NCBI GenBank assembly: GCA_038501195.1
Contig: JBBPUQ010000003.1
Span: forward strand, 1,008,501 to 1,072,500
Direction: 5' to 3'
From: Nemania diffusa
Taxonomy: Eukaryota; Ascomycota; Sordariomycetes; Xylariales; Xylariaceae
Length of the DNA stretch: 64,000 bases
A model generated the notes under the pieces. That model saw only the letters and a program-made list of their open reading frames with translations, made no database searches and was not told the origin of the DNA. The position numbers were made by a program, and so were the translations under genes. Of the stretch, positions 39,304-54,600 are shown one piece after another (the stretch's first letter is position 1; every line of letters begins with the position of its first letter).

Positions 39304-39430
39304 ATTTAATTTAACTTTTTTGTTTTATATTATAAATATATATTTTTTATTTAGTTTAATTTTTTTGTTTTATATTGTAAATTTATATTTTTGATTTAAT
39401 TTAATTAAATTTTGTTATTTTATTTTTTAA
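39304..39430. repeat. 45-bp tandem repeat, about 2.7 copies
   Basis: Units start at 39304, 39349 and 39394 with ATTTAATTTAACTTTTTTG and close variants, sharing a TTTTATATT core in the first two. Differences are C/T, G/A and a few A/T. Confidence 0.7.
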
Positions 39431-42400
39431 ATTTATTTTGTTTATAAAATAAACTAAAAATACTAAAAAATATTTTTTACAGTTATATATAACAACTATA
39501 GTTTAATATATTAAATTAACAACAAAATTTTAACTATTAATTAAAATTATTATTATATTTAAAAAATTATAATATTTATTATTTATTAATAAAGCTTTTT
39601 TAATTTTATTAATAATATAAGTTTATATTTTTATTATATTTAAGTTTTACGATTTAATTTTTATTTTATTTAGTTTTATTAATTATATAATATTTTAAAT
39701 ATTATATTGCTTTGTTACTATTTTTAAAATTTATAGCTTTATTATTGATTTTATTATTATTTATTTTTATAATAATTATAATATTATTATTAATATTATT
39801 ATTATATATTTAAATGTTTAAATAATTATTTGTTGCTTAAAATTAAAAGTTTAATAATGTAATATTTAACTAGTTTTACTTTTTAGCTAGTTTTTAACTG
39901 TTTTTTTTAATTAAAAAAACAAACTTGTTATAAATTTTTATTATATTTATTTTTTTATAGTTATTAATTATATATTAATTTAAGTGTAGTTATATATTAA
40001 GCAATTTATATGCTAATTAAACAAATATTTTAGTTTATATTTTATTATATATTTTTGTTTTAAAATCTTTGATTTTTTTGTATTTAGTGCTTAAATAAAA
40101 TATTATAATTTAAAAAAATTTAACTTAGTAAATTTTATTTATTGTTTTTTTTAAAGATTTTAAATTTTTATAATATATTTAAACTAATATAATAAAGTTT
40201 TCAAAAACTATATAATATTTATTTTTTGTTATTGCTGCTTTTTAAATATTAATAAATATAATATTAATTAAGTTGATTTTGTATTATAATTTTAAAATAA
40301 TATAAATTTGAGATTATTTGTTATAAAATTATAAAAAAATAGTAAAAACTAGTTTAATTCAAAAATATTATTAGCTTAATATATTAGTTAAAAATTAGTT
40401 AACTAAATAAATTAGCTGTATTTTTTGTTTTAAAGTTTTTTTTTAAATAAATAACTATAAACAATATTATAAATTAAATATTACTATAATTATGTTGCAA
40501 ATGCTGCTATAGCTAAATAACTAGTTTATTTAAAACTTTTAGTAATAAATAAATATTTTTTAAATAATTAATTAAACTTAAAGCTTACAATATTTAAAAA
40601 GTTACTATTATATATAATATTATATATAATATTATATAGTAATATTTATAATTATAAAAAATTTTGTTTAATAAATAAATAATTTAGTTATAGCATTTTT
40701 TATTAGTAAAACAAGTTATATAATAGCTTTTTTTTTATTTTTTTTGTATTAATTGCAAAAAATTAATTAATTAATCGATTTATTTGTTTTATTTGTTTGT
40801 ATTAATTAAATTAATTTTTAATTCAACTTTAATAATTAAATCTAAATAATATTTATAAATATAAAACAAATATTTTGTTTAGTTATATAGTTATAAAGTT
40901 TTATTTATTAAATTAAAAGTAATATATGTTTTATTATTTCAGCTTTTATATTTTAATAACTTTTTATAATTTAATAATAAAAATATTATATATAAAATAG
41001 CAACTTATTGATTTTTTTTTGTTTTGTTATATTATTTAAAAATTGATTTTCTGAATTTTTTATTTTGTTTTTTTACTTTTAACTGATTTAATACTTTATA
41101 GCATTTTTTATATTTGTTATAATACTTTTTAAAAATATATAAGTTTAAAACTTTAATATTTAAGCTTATAAAATTTTTAAAAATGCTATAAGTTGTAAAA
41201 TATATTAAACTAAGCAACTAAATATTAATAAAGTTACTAAAATTAAAATAAATAATTTTTTAATTAAAAAATAAACTAAAAGTTATAATATATTAGTTAT
41301 TATAATATTTATAAAGTTAGTTTTTAATATAAATTATTAAAATATTATTAAATAATAACTAGTTATTTTAGCTAGCTATAATTATTATAGCTATTATATA
41401 ATATATTTTATTTTTAATGTTTTGTTTATTATATATAGTATTAAAAGTTTATAAATATATTATTATATTATTTGTTTTTTTTTTAATTATTATTATAAGC
41501 TGTAATAGTTTTTATATTTTGTTTGAAATTTTTAGTATTTGTTAATTTATTAACATTTAACAAAATGTATTTTTGTTAAATTTTTTAGTTAATATAGTAG
41601 ACTTTTTCAGCTTTTTAACAGTTGAATTAAATAATATAATAATATTTAATAGCTAATAAATTTGTATAATTTATAATATCTGTTGTTTTGTTAGCAACTT
41701 TTTAGCAATATGCTATAATATTAACTATATAAACATTAATCGAAATAAATCTTTAAATATAGCTTTATTATTTAAGTTTAAAAATATATTAATAACAAAT
41801 ATAGCTTTATTAAAATTTATTATATTTTTAAGTTTTTTTATATTAATATAAAGCTTTATTTAATTCTGCTAATTAAGTATTATTTGTTTTTTAATATTTT
41901 GTTTATTTTTTATTTTTTTATATATTACAAACTAATTGAAATTTAATAAACTATTTTTAATAAAAATAGTATAAACTAATTTTAAAATATAATATTTATA
42001 TATTTATATATTATATTAAAATAAACTTTTTTTTTTGTACTAATATAATATTAGCTTATAATTTAATATATAAAATAAATAAAAGAAATTTTATTTGATA
42101 TAATTATTTTAAGCTTTATTTTACAAAAAATCCTAATATATAGTTATTTATTTAATTTAATTATATATTATTAAGCTTTAATAATTATAAAGTGCTGTTA
42201 TATATACTAATATTATAATATAGTTTAAATAGTTTATGTTACTTTAAACTATTATATTTAACAAAATAAAACAAAATATAAAGTTTTTAATAAATATAAC
42301 TAAAAGCAATAGTATTATATTTTTAAATAAAATAGCAAAATATATTTTAGCTTTAATTTTTTTAATAAATAAATATTTGTTTTTATTTAATAAATTTAAA

Positions 42401-43277
42401 AAGTTATTTTTATATATGTTTTAATTATATAATATAAAACATAAAATATAACAAAAAAACTATTAGTTTTTTTTATAACTTAATTGTTTATAAATATTAA
42501 TTAACAAAAGCACTTTTAGTTTTTTTTTTTATTTAAAAAGATTTAAATATAACAAATAATACTTTTTAATTTTATATTTATTTTATTTATATATAATATT
42601 ATTAATATTGTTTAATAATATATAAATTATTAAATAGCTGTTTATTTTTTTATTTATAAAGCAAATATTTATATTTTTGAAGTTATTATTACAACTTTAT
42701 AAAAATATTTAATAGTTTTGTTTTAATTTATATTTGATTTAGTTTAAAACATTTTTATTTACAGTATAAATTTTATTATTTATTTTTTATAAATCGAACA
42801 AATTATTTAAGTTTTATTAATTTTAACTATTGTTTTACTTTTTTAGTAATATAATTGCTAATAATAAAATTGTTACAATTATTTAAACATAAATAAAAGT
42901 ATATATAATAATATTATTTAGTTAATTATTATAAAAACAATATAATATATTATTATTATTTAAATATAATGTAGTAGCTACTAATTAAATATTATAATTA
43001 TTTATTGTTAATTATAAAAAAAAAGCTAAAACTATTATTTATAATATATTACAACTAAAAAATATAATTTATATTAGTAAAAATACTTTAAAAAAAAATT
43101 TAACAAATAAAAAAAAGCTAAATAATAATAATAAAAAAAAAAACTAGTTTATGCTATATATAATATATATAATTTTAATATAAACAATTAATAATATAAT
43201 ATATAAAGTAATAATATTTAAATATAAATTAGTTATATAAGCTAAAAAGTTATAATAATTTAAATAAAATTAATAGT

Positions 43278-43331
43278 AGTTATAAAATAAATAAAAGTTA
43301 TAAAATAAATAAAAGTTATAAAATAAATAAA
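43278..43331. repeat. 18-bp tandem repeat, three copies
   Basis: AGTTATAAAATAAATAAA occurs three times without change at 43278, 43296 and 43314. Perfect identity suggests recent expansion by slippage. Confidence 0.9.
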
Positions 43332-44026
43332 TATTAAAATAAATTTTAATAATTTATTAAATTTAAATTATTTTATAAACTTATAAATTATATATTTAAA
43401 CTTTATTTAATTAATAAATATTATAATATAAATAATATAAAAAATAAACTTTATAAATTAGTTTAGTTTATTAACTAATATTTAAATAAAGTTTTAAAGT
43501 TTATATTTTTTTTAAATATGTTATATTTGCTATTTTTTATTATATAATTTAATAAATTAAGTTTTATTAAAAGTTATTGTTTTTTTTTTGTTTTATTATT
43601 ATTTTTAATTAATTATAAACTTTTTGCAATTTTAAAATAAATTATTTCAAAAATAAATTTTATTTTTTTATTTAGTTTTATTAATTAAATTGTTTTATTT
43701 GTACTAATATTATTATAATTTAATACTTAAATATTTAACAAATATATTATTAATAATTTTAAAAACTTTTAATTTATAAAATAATATAAAAATATAGCAG
43801 AACTATTTATAAATTTACATATAATAAAAATATATATATAAAATATAAATCTACTTTTTATATAGAAAAACTATAAAAAAGCTATAATTATAATAAAACA
43901 TTAAATATTAAAAAAGCAATTAAACTAATTAAAAAAAAACCTTAATATAACTTTTAAAAAATAAACTAATACTTATTAATTAGTTATAACTGAAATTAAA
44001 AATTACTAGTATATTTTTATTTTATA

Positions 44027-44134
44027 TATTAATTTTTATATTAATTTTTATATTAATTTTTATATTAATTTCTATATTAATTTTTATATTTATTTTTATA
44101 TTAATATTTATATTAATTTTTATATTAATTTATT
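44027..44134. repeat. 12-bp tandem repeat, nine copies
   Basis: The unit TATTAATTTTTA is repeated nine times in register. Variants are TATTAATTTCTA (44063), TATTTATTTTTA (44087), TATTAATATTTA (44099) and an altered last unit. Confidence 0.9.
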
Positions 44135-45552
44135 AGTTATAAATTTTAAAAATATTTTAAATAATTTATAGTTAATTTTAATTTTAAACTTTTTAAATTT
44201 AAACTATTTGTTTATACTTTTATATATATAAACTTTAATAATAAAAACATTGGTTTTTTTAAAAATTATAAAAACTAGTTTAAAATTATTAACATTTTTA
44301 AAAATTATTTCAATTATTTAATATATATTATTAAAAATAATAAAGCTAACAATATTTGATTTTAAAGTTTTTAAAAATATTTGCAAAATTATATATATAT
44401 AATAGCTTTGTTTTTAATTAATAAAAATTATTTTAAATTGTTTGTTAAATAAAATATTTCTGTTTATAAAACAGTTTATAAAATATATTTATTATTATTT
44501 TATTACTTTTAAATTAATATATTATTAATTTATTTATAAATTATTTAACTGTAATAGTTTTAATTAAATATTTTTAACTTAAACTATATATATTAAAAAC
44601 ATATAATAAACAGTATATATAATAATATTATTTTATATATCGAATAATTTGTTTAAAGCTTTTAACTTTTTTAATAGTTTTTTAAAAAAGATTATATAAA
44701 AAAACTTTGTTATATAAATTCAAATTAATATAAAAATTAATATAAATAATTAACTTATTAAAAAAAAAAATACTTTATTTATTATATATAGAAAAAAGTT
44801 ATAACTAATATATTAAAAAGTTTTTTTTATAAAATTAAAATTTTTTATTTATATTTATATTATTTTTATTATTTAGTTTATAATATTATAAAACTAAATA
44901 ATATTAATATAAAAATTAAAGCTTTATTTAATTATTTCAGTTTTTTTAGTTTTAGTATTACTAAATTTTATATATTTTTTAATATAAAAAAAAAACATTT
45001 TCTGTATATATTTATTAATGCTTGCTTTAAAAATATTAAAAAATAAAAATCGTGTTTTTTTAATACTGCAATAAAATATATATTATTTTATTAATAATTT
45101 ATATAAGTTTTTTTACTGTTTAATATTAGTATTATATTAATTTTATATTTTTTTTTAGTTATAAAAAGTTATAATTTTTAAAATATTGCTATTTATATTA
45201 TATAATATTTTTTTAAAACAATAAATTAAATTTATTTTTTTATTTTAATATACTAACTATATTTAATATATTATAAAAAATTATTAACTTTAAATATTTT
45301 ATTAAAAATGTTAATATTAAAAAAAATAAATATTTATTTATTTTTAGTACTAATTGTTTTTAAAGCGTTAATATATAAAACTTTTTTTATAATTTTAATA
45401 ATGTTACTTTTTTAAATTATATTATAGCTGCTTAAATTTTTAATTTGTTTTACTTTTTAAAAACCTCTTTTTAAATTTTTAAAATTTTTTAAAAAAAAAA
45501 ACATATTATTATAAAGTTTAATTATTAAACTTTTATTTTATAGTTTTATTTA

Positions 45553-45636
45553 TATATAAATTAATATATAAATTAATATATAAATTAATATATAAATTAA
45601 TATATAAATTAATATATAAATTAATATATAAATTAA
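45553..45636. repeat. 12-bp tandem repeat, seven identical copies
   Basis: TATATAAATTAA is repeated seven times without a single difference, ending at ...AATTAATACAGC. It is the most homogeneous array in the window. Confidence 0.92.
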
Positions 45637-48600
45637 TACAGCTATTAATTTATATATATTTATTAAACATTTTTTATATTTTTTAAATATTAAAACTTAT
45701 TATTTATAGCTACTTAATTAAACAAAAAATTTGTTTTAAGTTTTATTAAATAAATTTAGTTATTAAATTAAAATTTAATATAATTAAACTTTTAAATGTT
45801 ATAAACTAAAAACATTAAACATTATATATAATAACTATTTATTTAACTAGTTTAGCTAATTTACTTATTTAATAAAAATTTAATTATTTATATTGTTTAT
45901 ATTTAAAAAGATTTGCTATATATTAAAAAGTTTATTAAATAGCTTTTTTATAGTTATTTTTAAAACAATATATTGCTTATTTTTAAATTAGCCGATTTAA
46001 AACTAAATTTTTTTTAACTAAAACAAATAAACAAAATAACTATTATTTAAAATAATTAAAATAATATATATATTAAAATTCTTAATAATAAGTTGTTTTA
46101 TTTTTTTAGTAAATAAAGTTTAATTTACTAGTTTTAAGCTATAAATAATATAAAAAAATTTCTAGCTTATATAACACTAGTTTTAAATTTAAACACTTTT
46201 AATTGTTTTATTTAATTTTACAAAAACAAAATAGTTATAAAAGATTTTATAAAAGTATATATTTATGCTAATATAGTTAATTTATTTATTAAATCTTTTA
46301 TTGCTATTTAAATTATATAATTTTATAAACTTTATAAATTTATTATTAAATATATTAATAAATTTAAAAAAACTATTATAAAATATTAACGTAAACTAAA
46401 ACTTTTTAAAAGTAAATAAATAAAACTAGTTTATTAATTCAAAATATATAAAATATATATTATATACTAATTAAATAAAAAAATAGTAAATTGTTATATT
46501 ATAATAAAAAAATATATAGTTTTAACAATATAAATTAATTAATTATAAACTAAAATATTAATTAAAAATAACATATAAACTATTTATAAACAAATTAGTT
46601 ATATATATAATATATTAACTATTATATAGCTACGTAATAGTAAATATGCAATAAAATAGCAAAATAAAACTAAAAGTTAAAACAAACTTTTAACAAAATA
46701 TACAAACAATTTAACAACAATAGATTTTAAAAATAAAAAATAATATAATAGTTTTATAATTATATATATAAATAAAAATAAACAAATAATAAAATAATAA
46801 AGTTTTAAATATAAATAATAAATTAAAATATATAAAGTTAGCTTTTATTAAATAAACAACAGTTAAATTAATAACTATATCAAATAATTAATAAATAAAC
46901 TAATAAATAAAACTATTAATAAATTAATAAAACTAAATTAATAAATGTAACTATAAATTTTTAAAAGTTTTTACAATAAAATAAAATCGCATATTATATT
47001 AAAAATTTAATTTAATAAATAGCTTTAATAAATAAAAAATTATTAATTAATTAATTATTAATTATATATTATTATTAATATTGTTATTTAAGCTTTAATA
47101 TTTTAATACTTTAAATTATATTTATTTAATTTTATATATTTGTTACACTATATATATTAAATATTAAAATTAAAAATATTTTAATAATTAAACTAAAGTT
47201 TAATATATTAGTTAAGTTAATAAATAAAGCACTATATAAAAATAATATTAGCTTTTTTAGCTTTAACTTTTGATTTAATAATATAAATAACTTAATATAA
47301 TTAGTTATAAAACTATAAACAAAAAACACTATTTAATATTATATACTAAAGCTAAAATATTATATATTGTATACTTTATTTAGTACTTATAATATAGCAA
47401 ATAATATAATTATTAACAAATCTAGTTATTATATAAAAAAGCTATAATATAAATATTTAATAAATATTTAATATATATTTATTATTATATATATTTATTA
47501 TTAAATAATATTGTTTATTAGTTATAGCATATTATATTATATAAAGTAAATAAATAGTATAATATTATTATTTAAAACAAGTTTTATTAATTTTATTATT
47601 ACTTTAAAAAAAGCAACTTTGCTAAATTAATACTATATTTAAATAACTAATAGTATTAATATTAATGTTTTAATATAATAAAATAAAAAAAAATAAATAA
47701 AACATCTATATATTAAAAAATTTAAATTAATAGTAAATAATTAATATATAATATTTATAATATTTAAATATATATTATTAAATAAAACAGCGTTAATAAT
47801 TATATTAATTTAAATAACAAAATAAAATATACAAAAGCTTGAAATATAAACTAGTTTTTTATTTATAAGTTTATAACAAACAAAATTAGCTGTTTTTATA
47901 AAACAAATAATATTTAACTAAAATTTTTACTGTTTATATTTTTATATTATAAATTATATAAAATAGCTAAAATTTTGCTATAATAATTTATTAATATTAA
48001 TATTTTTTATAATTAGCTAATATTAAATTGTTTATTTAATAATATTAATAAAACATTGTTTATAATATTAAAAAACTATTAATAATATAAAAACTATATA
48101 TTTTTGTAATTATTGAAAATAAAATTAGTTTATTAGTAATATAAAAGCGCTGCTTTTTTATAAATATAAGTTATTATTACAATTTAGCAAATTTTTTAAT
48201 AATATATTAAATAAACTAAATAATATATATAAATATAAAATTAATAGCAATAAAAATTTAGTGTTTTAGTATTAAATAGTTAAATAATTAAGTTTAAATT
48301 AATATAAATATATATAAAAATAAAAAAAAAAGCAGTAAATATTTAAAATAAAATAAAAAAGCTTATAATAGCTTTTTTAATTTGTTTATAATAATAAATA
48401 GCTTTATAATTAATATTAAATATATTAATTTATAAAAAGTTATAAAAATAATAAAAATTTAGCTATATATTAAAAGTTTATAAATAACAGTAATAAAAAA
48501 CAGCTTTTTTACTATTTAGCTGTTTTATTATTTATTATTTTTAAAAGTTTAATTTTATAAAACTTATTTATAAAGCTTATATTGTTAATTTATAAAGCTT

Positions 48601-48642
48601 ATAAAGTTTATTTATAAAGTTTATAAAACTTGTTTTTTTTGT

Positions 48643-48695
48643 ACTTTTTTAAATATACTTTTTTAAATATACTTTTTTAAATATACTTTTTTTTA
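48643..48695. repeat. 14-bp tandem repeat, 3.5 copies
   Basis: ACTTTTTTAAATAT is repeated at 48643, 48657 and 48671 with a partial fourth unit at 48685. A second short array, 9-bp TATATTATT four times with one C variant, follows at 48731-48766. Confidence 0.88.
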
Positions 48696-51600
48696 TTATT
48701 AACTATATAATATATTTATATTATTTAATTTATATTATTTATACTATTTATATTATTTATATTATTTATTTTTAATTTTTTAAATTTATAAAATTTATTT
48801 ATAACTTTTATTTTTTTTAAACTTTTTATTTAAATTAATTCGTTTTATTTTATTAAATCTATATTATATATATTTTTAAATTAAAAAAATCTAATATATA
48901 AAATATTTTTTTATTATTATTTTTAAATTTTTTTTTATTATTAACACTTTTTAAATTATTTATATTAGCTTAAATTATTTAAATAGCTTTTTTATAATAT
49001 TATATTAATTAAGTTTTTTTTTTTATATTTGTTTTAGTTTTAGCTATTTAAATTATAATAATTTTATTAATAGCTTTAAAATTTAAAAAATATAAAAGTA
49101 TATAATTTATAAATTAATATATGTTATTTTTTTAAATATATAATTTATTTTATATATTTTTTATAAAACTAATTTTTATAAATTTAATTATTTGTAATAT
49201 TATAAAAATATATATATTTATTATAGTTATATAATTAAAGTTTTAAAGTTTAAAATAAACTTTTATAGTTGCAAAATTTAACTATTTAAATATATTTTAT
49301 ATATTTTATTAATATTAATAAATAACTTTTAATATTAATAAATTACTAATTATTAGTTTATAATTTTTTATTATAGCTGTTTTATTAATTTTATTTTTTA
49401 TTTAAAGCTTTTTTTTTAATTTTTACTATTTATTTATATATATAAATTAATTTATTTTTTTTAGTTTTAACTTTTAACTTTTTATTTTTAATTAATTTAT
49501 TTTATTAACTTTTATAATTTATTGTTTATAGTTATATATTACTAATAATTAATAGCTTATATTTTTTTACAACTTTAGTTTTTTTTTTGTTTTTTTTTTA
49601 ATTTATTATATAATTATAAAAACGCTTTGTTTTATTTTTTCCTTTTTTTTTATTAATTATTAACTCTATTAATATATAAATAAGTTTTTATATAACTTTT
49701 AAAACAAATAAAATAAAAAAAAGCTAGTTATTTTTATATATTTTTAAATATTATTTGAAATATTTATATGCTTTTTTAATAACAGTACATTTATTAATAA
49801 CATTATAGTATTATTTTTTTTAAGCTATTTTTTTTATTAATTAACTTTTTTTTAAATTGTTTTAATAAAAAAATCCAAAAAATTATAACGTTATTATTGC
49901 TACTTTTTTTTTTATTTGTATTATTTTGTTTTATTAATATATAATTTTATATATACTTTTTTTTTAAGTTAAACATTTAAAATAGTTAATTATTTAAAAG
50001 TTTTTTTATATATTAATTTTAATATAGCTAAAAAGCTATTTTTTATATAATCGATAATTTTATTTTATATAGCTAAAAATATTTTATTATTTAAATAAGC
50101 TTTATATATTTGAAAAATTTTTATATTTAATAGTTTAAATTTATAAAATATATAATATAGCAGTAAAAAAGCAATAATTAAAACTATTTTAGCTCTTTTT
50201 TTTAAGCTAATATATTTTATAGCTTTTATTAGTATTAAACAATAAAAGTTTTTTTTAGTTATAATTAACTAGTTTAATATAACAATTAAAATAACTAAAT
50301 TAATTTAAAATAATTAAATTGTTAATTTGTTTGTTTTTTAAAAAATAAATTAATGTTATATTATTTAAATTATTATTACTGATTTTTTTAAATATTTATA
50401 TAGCTAAAATTATTATTTAATTAAGTATTATATTTTTATTAGCTAAAACTAACTTAATAATAATACTATATATTTAAAAGTTTAAATTAATATATTATAA
50501 ATTTTTTATTTTATAACAAATTTATATTATAATATTATTTATATAATTTAAATAAACTTTTATTTTATTTATATTAAATAAATATTTTAATATTATTTTA
50601 TTAGTTTTATAATAAATTTATAAAGTTTTATACTATATTTTAAAGTTAATATAATTATTAGTTAATTTTATTTATAATAACTACAGCTTTTTTTTTATTT
50701 ATTTAAATATATTACAATTTTTAATTAAAAATTAACAAGTTTATTAATATTATATTTAACAAACTTTTTATTAATTAAAACAGTTAATTTTTAATATTTT
50801 GTTAATTATATATTATAAATAGTAAAAATTTATATAAATGTTTTAAAAAACAAGTTATTATATAGTATTATATTAAGTTATTTTTAATAAATTATTTATA
50901 ACTTTATTATAACTGCTATTATATTAACAAAAATAATAACTTTTATAGTAGCTTTTTTGTTTTTATAATATAATGTATTAAAAGTTTGTACAGCTGTTTT
51001 TATTTTTTTAAAATAGCTTTTTTAATACACTTTTATTACTAGCAGTATTTTTGCTTTAATAAAATCAAAATTATTAAAAAGCTATATATTTTAAATATTA
51101 TATACTATTTGTTAATTAAACTATAAGTTTATTAATATAGCTATTAATAAATATATATAAGTATTTTTTAAAATAAATAAAATAATTAAAAGTTATTTTA
51201 TAATATAATATTAAATATAACTAATTAATTAAAAAAATTGAAAAAATAACTAAAATTATATAATTTATATATAAAATTATTATAAAAAACAAATCGATAT
51301 TTTTTATAATAATATTATTTAATAAACTAATGTTTTAATTAAAATTTATATTTAAAAATAATATTTGTTTTTTAATAACAATTTTATTTATTTATAAGTT
51401 TTATATTTTAAAAACTATTTATTAACTAAAATACTAATTTAAAATTTAAATATAAAAGTTATATTATTTAAATTAAAAATATAATTATTTAATAAAACTT
51501 AAACTAGTTTTTATACAAATAAATATTTTATTATTTATATTAATACACTTTATATTATTACATTTTAATTTTAAAAATAAAATTGTTTTTATATTTTTTT

Positions 51601-54600
51601 TTTATTTTATTTTTATTATAATATATTTTTTATTAGCTTTGTTGCAATTACTATTTATATAAAACAATAATATAAATATTTTTATTTATAATAAATATAA
51701 CTAACTTATTTCAAAAAATATTACAACTTTTTTATTTTTTTATTAATAAAATTTATTATTAATATATTAATTTTTTATTTTTAGCTATACTAAATAATAA
51801 ATACTTTTTTTTTAAATTACTAATTTAATTTATAGTTATTAAAAAGCAATAATTTTTAATTTTTTATAATAATAAAGCTATAAAACTAACTAAAAACTTA
51901 AACTTATTTTTATTATTATTTCGATTTTAAATAATATTTACTATATTATAAATAAACAAAAAACAAATTTAAAAGCTTAAAAATAAAATTTTATTAATTA
52001 ATACAACAATTAATATATTACTAATAATATATAAGCTATAGCTTTTTATAAAATTTAATAATATTAAATATAAATTAATTTATTAATTTTTAAATAACTA
52101 TTTTATTAAATTATATATAAAATTATTATATAATATAATTTAATATTTTAAATCAGTAAAAATATTATTAATATATTATAAAAAGTTACAAAAATATATT
52201 TAGTTTAAATATTTACTTATAAATGTTTTTTTTTTTACTATTTAATATATTTTAACTAATTGTTAAATATTAATTATTATATATTTTATATTAAATAAGT
52301 TATTATAATATTATTTAATTTCTAGCTATTAAAAAATTTAAAGTAAAAATTAAATGTTGCTTTATTTTAAATATAAAATAAAACAATTTATTAATATAAC
52401 TAAATAAGTTAAAAATTTAAATATTAATTTAAACTAATAATATTTATAATTTAAACAAAAAAAATATTAAATTTTAAATATATATTTATTATAATATAAA
52501 TAATAAAATATTTTAGTTTATTTGTTTAATATTTATAAATAATTAAAACTTTTATAAACTTAAACTTAGTTAATATTATATTTATTTTAAATAATTATTT
52601 AATTTTAATAATAGTTTAAATTGCTTTTTTTTTTATTAGTATATTAGTTATTAATTATATACTTTTTTTTTTTATTTTTTTATTAAATATTATTTATTTA
52701 TTTTTTTTAATTTATAAATAAATTATTTACTAGTTTATATATAATTTAAACTTTATAGTTTATATTTTATATTAAATTTACTTTATTAATTAACTTAGTA
52801 AGCAAAAAGCAATAAATTAAAATATATTTTGTTTTTTTTTAGTTATACTTTTTATATATATATTATTTATTTAATATATTAATTTTTATATTAATTGTTT
52901 TTTAATATATTATATATATGCTTTATTAATATTTTTAATAAAGTTATTTTATAGCTTTTTTTTTTTATTTTTTTTAAAGCTTATATTAATTTATTATATA
53001 TATTTTTTTTATTAATATATATATTGATTTAATTTATAGTTTAAAATACTAATAAAAACATTTATAAAAAAAACAAAAGATTTTATAAATATAAATAGCT
53101 AATTAAATATTTTATTAAATAATTAACTAAATAAAGTTTTTATATTAACTTTTTTTTTAATACTAACTGTTATTTTTATATAATTTGCTATTTATATATA
53201 ACTTGCTATTATAATAAAAACTGTTTTTTTTATATTAGCTACTATTATAACTGTTTTTATATAGCTTACTGTTTTTATTTAAAATGCTGCTTTAAAAAAA
53301 AATACTTCAAAAAAAAATGCTATATTTAAGTTTATATTAATTTTTTGCTTTATTTATTTATACTTTTTTTTTTTATAATATATTACTAAATTGTATTTTT
53401 AATTAATATATAAAGCTTTAATTACTATAAATAATTATAAACTAATATATAAAGCTTTATTAACTATAAATATTTATAAGTTATATAAAAAACAATATAT
53501 TATAAATATTTTTAAATTGCAAAAAATATAAAGCTTAATTTAAAAGCGATATAAATAGCTTATTTTACAATTTAAATATAAAATATATAATTTAACTTAA
53601 ATATATTTTAAACAAAACTTTTTAATATATATTTAAAAAACAAAAAATTATTATAATTATATTTATAATTTTAATAATACTATTTAATAAATTTATTTAT
53701 AAAATTATTTATTTAAATAATAACTATATTAATTATTATATATAAAAATTAATTATAAAAGTTTTAATAAATACTTTAAAATTTATATTTATTTTTTTGT
53801 TTACTAGTATATTTATTTTAACTTTTGTATTAATTTATTAATTAATATTATATTAACAACTAATTTATTTATTATTTATAACTACTAAATTATAATAATA
53901 AATAAAAATTTATAATTAGTACTATAGATTATAAAAATAACTATTTATATTAATTCTTTTTTTGTTTTTTTTTAAAACTTTTATTTAATTTTTTATTTTA
54001 TTAATTTTATATTTTATTGTTAATTTAATAGCAATTTTAATATAAACATAATATTACAATTTAAACTTAATAAATATTTCAGTAAAAAAGCTAAAAATAA
54101 AAGTTCTTATAAAAAAGATTTTAATATATATTTTTATAATAGAAAATTTTATAATAGAAAATTTAATAAATTAATTTAATTCAAACTTTATATTGCTTTT
54201 TTTTTTAAATTAATACTTTAATTAATACATTTTTTTTACAAAAATCTTTAAATTAACTAAATAACTATATTTTTTATATAAATAAATATACTTTAAACTT
54301 TTATTATATTATATATTTATATTTTAACTATATTTATAGTTATTAAATATTATTAAAACTGTTTAAATAAAAAAAAATAACAAAAATATTAATTTTTAAT
54401 AGTTTAATTATAAATAAAGCTAAAAAATATATAATATTTAGTTAAAAAAACATATATAAATAAAATATTAAAACTAGTTCAAACTTTAAACTATTAAATT
54501 TATTTATATAGTTATTTTTATATAAAAAAATAAAAACAATAATATATATATAAAAACTTATATAATTATTACTAAGTTTATTTTTATAACTTTAATAATA

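Noticed and set aside
41032..41217. 61-codon open frame on minus with a Lys-rich tail
   Set aside because: Slightly higher GC than its surroundings, but no domain, no initiation context and no neighbouring frame in phase. It could be a scrap of a mutated transposase; not enough to call.
44027..45636. CRISPR-like arrays
   Set aside because: The 12-bp repeats are directly adjacent without spacers; they are minisatellites.
47132..47329. 65-codon hydrophobic open frame on minus
   Set aside because: Leu/Ile/Phe-rich because the codons are TTA, ATA and TTT; this is expected by chance at this composition, so not a membrane protein.
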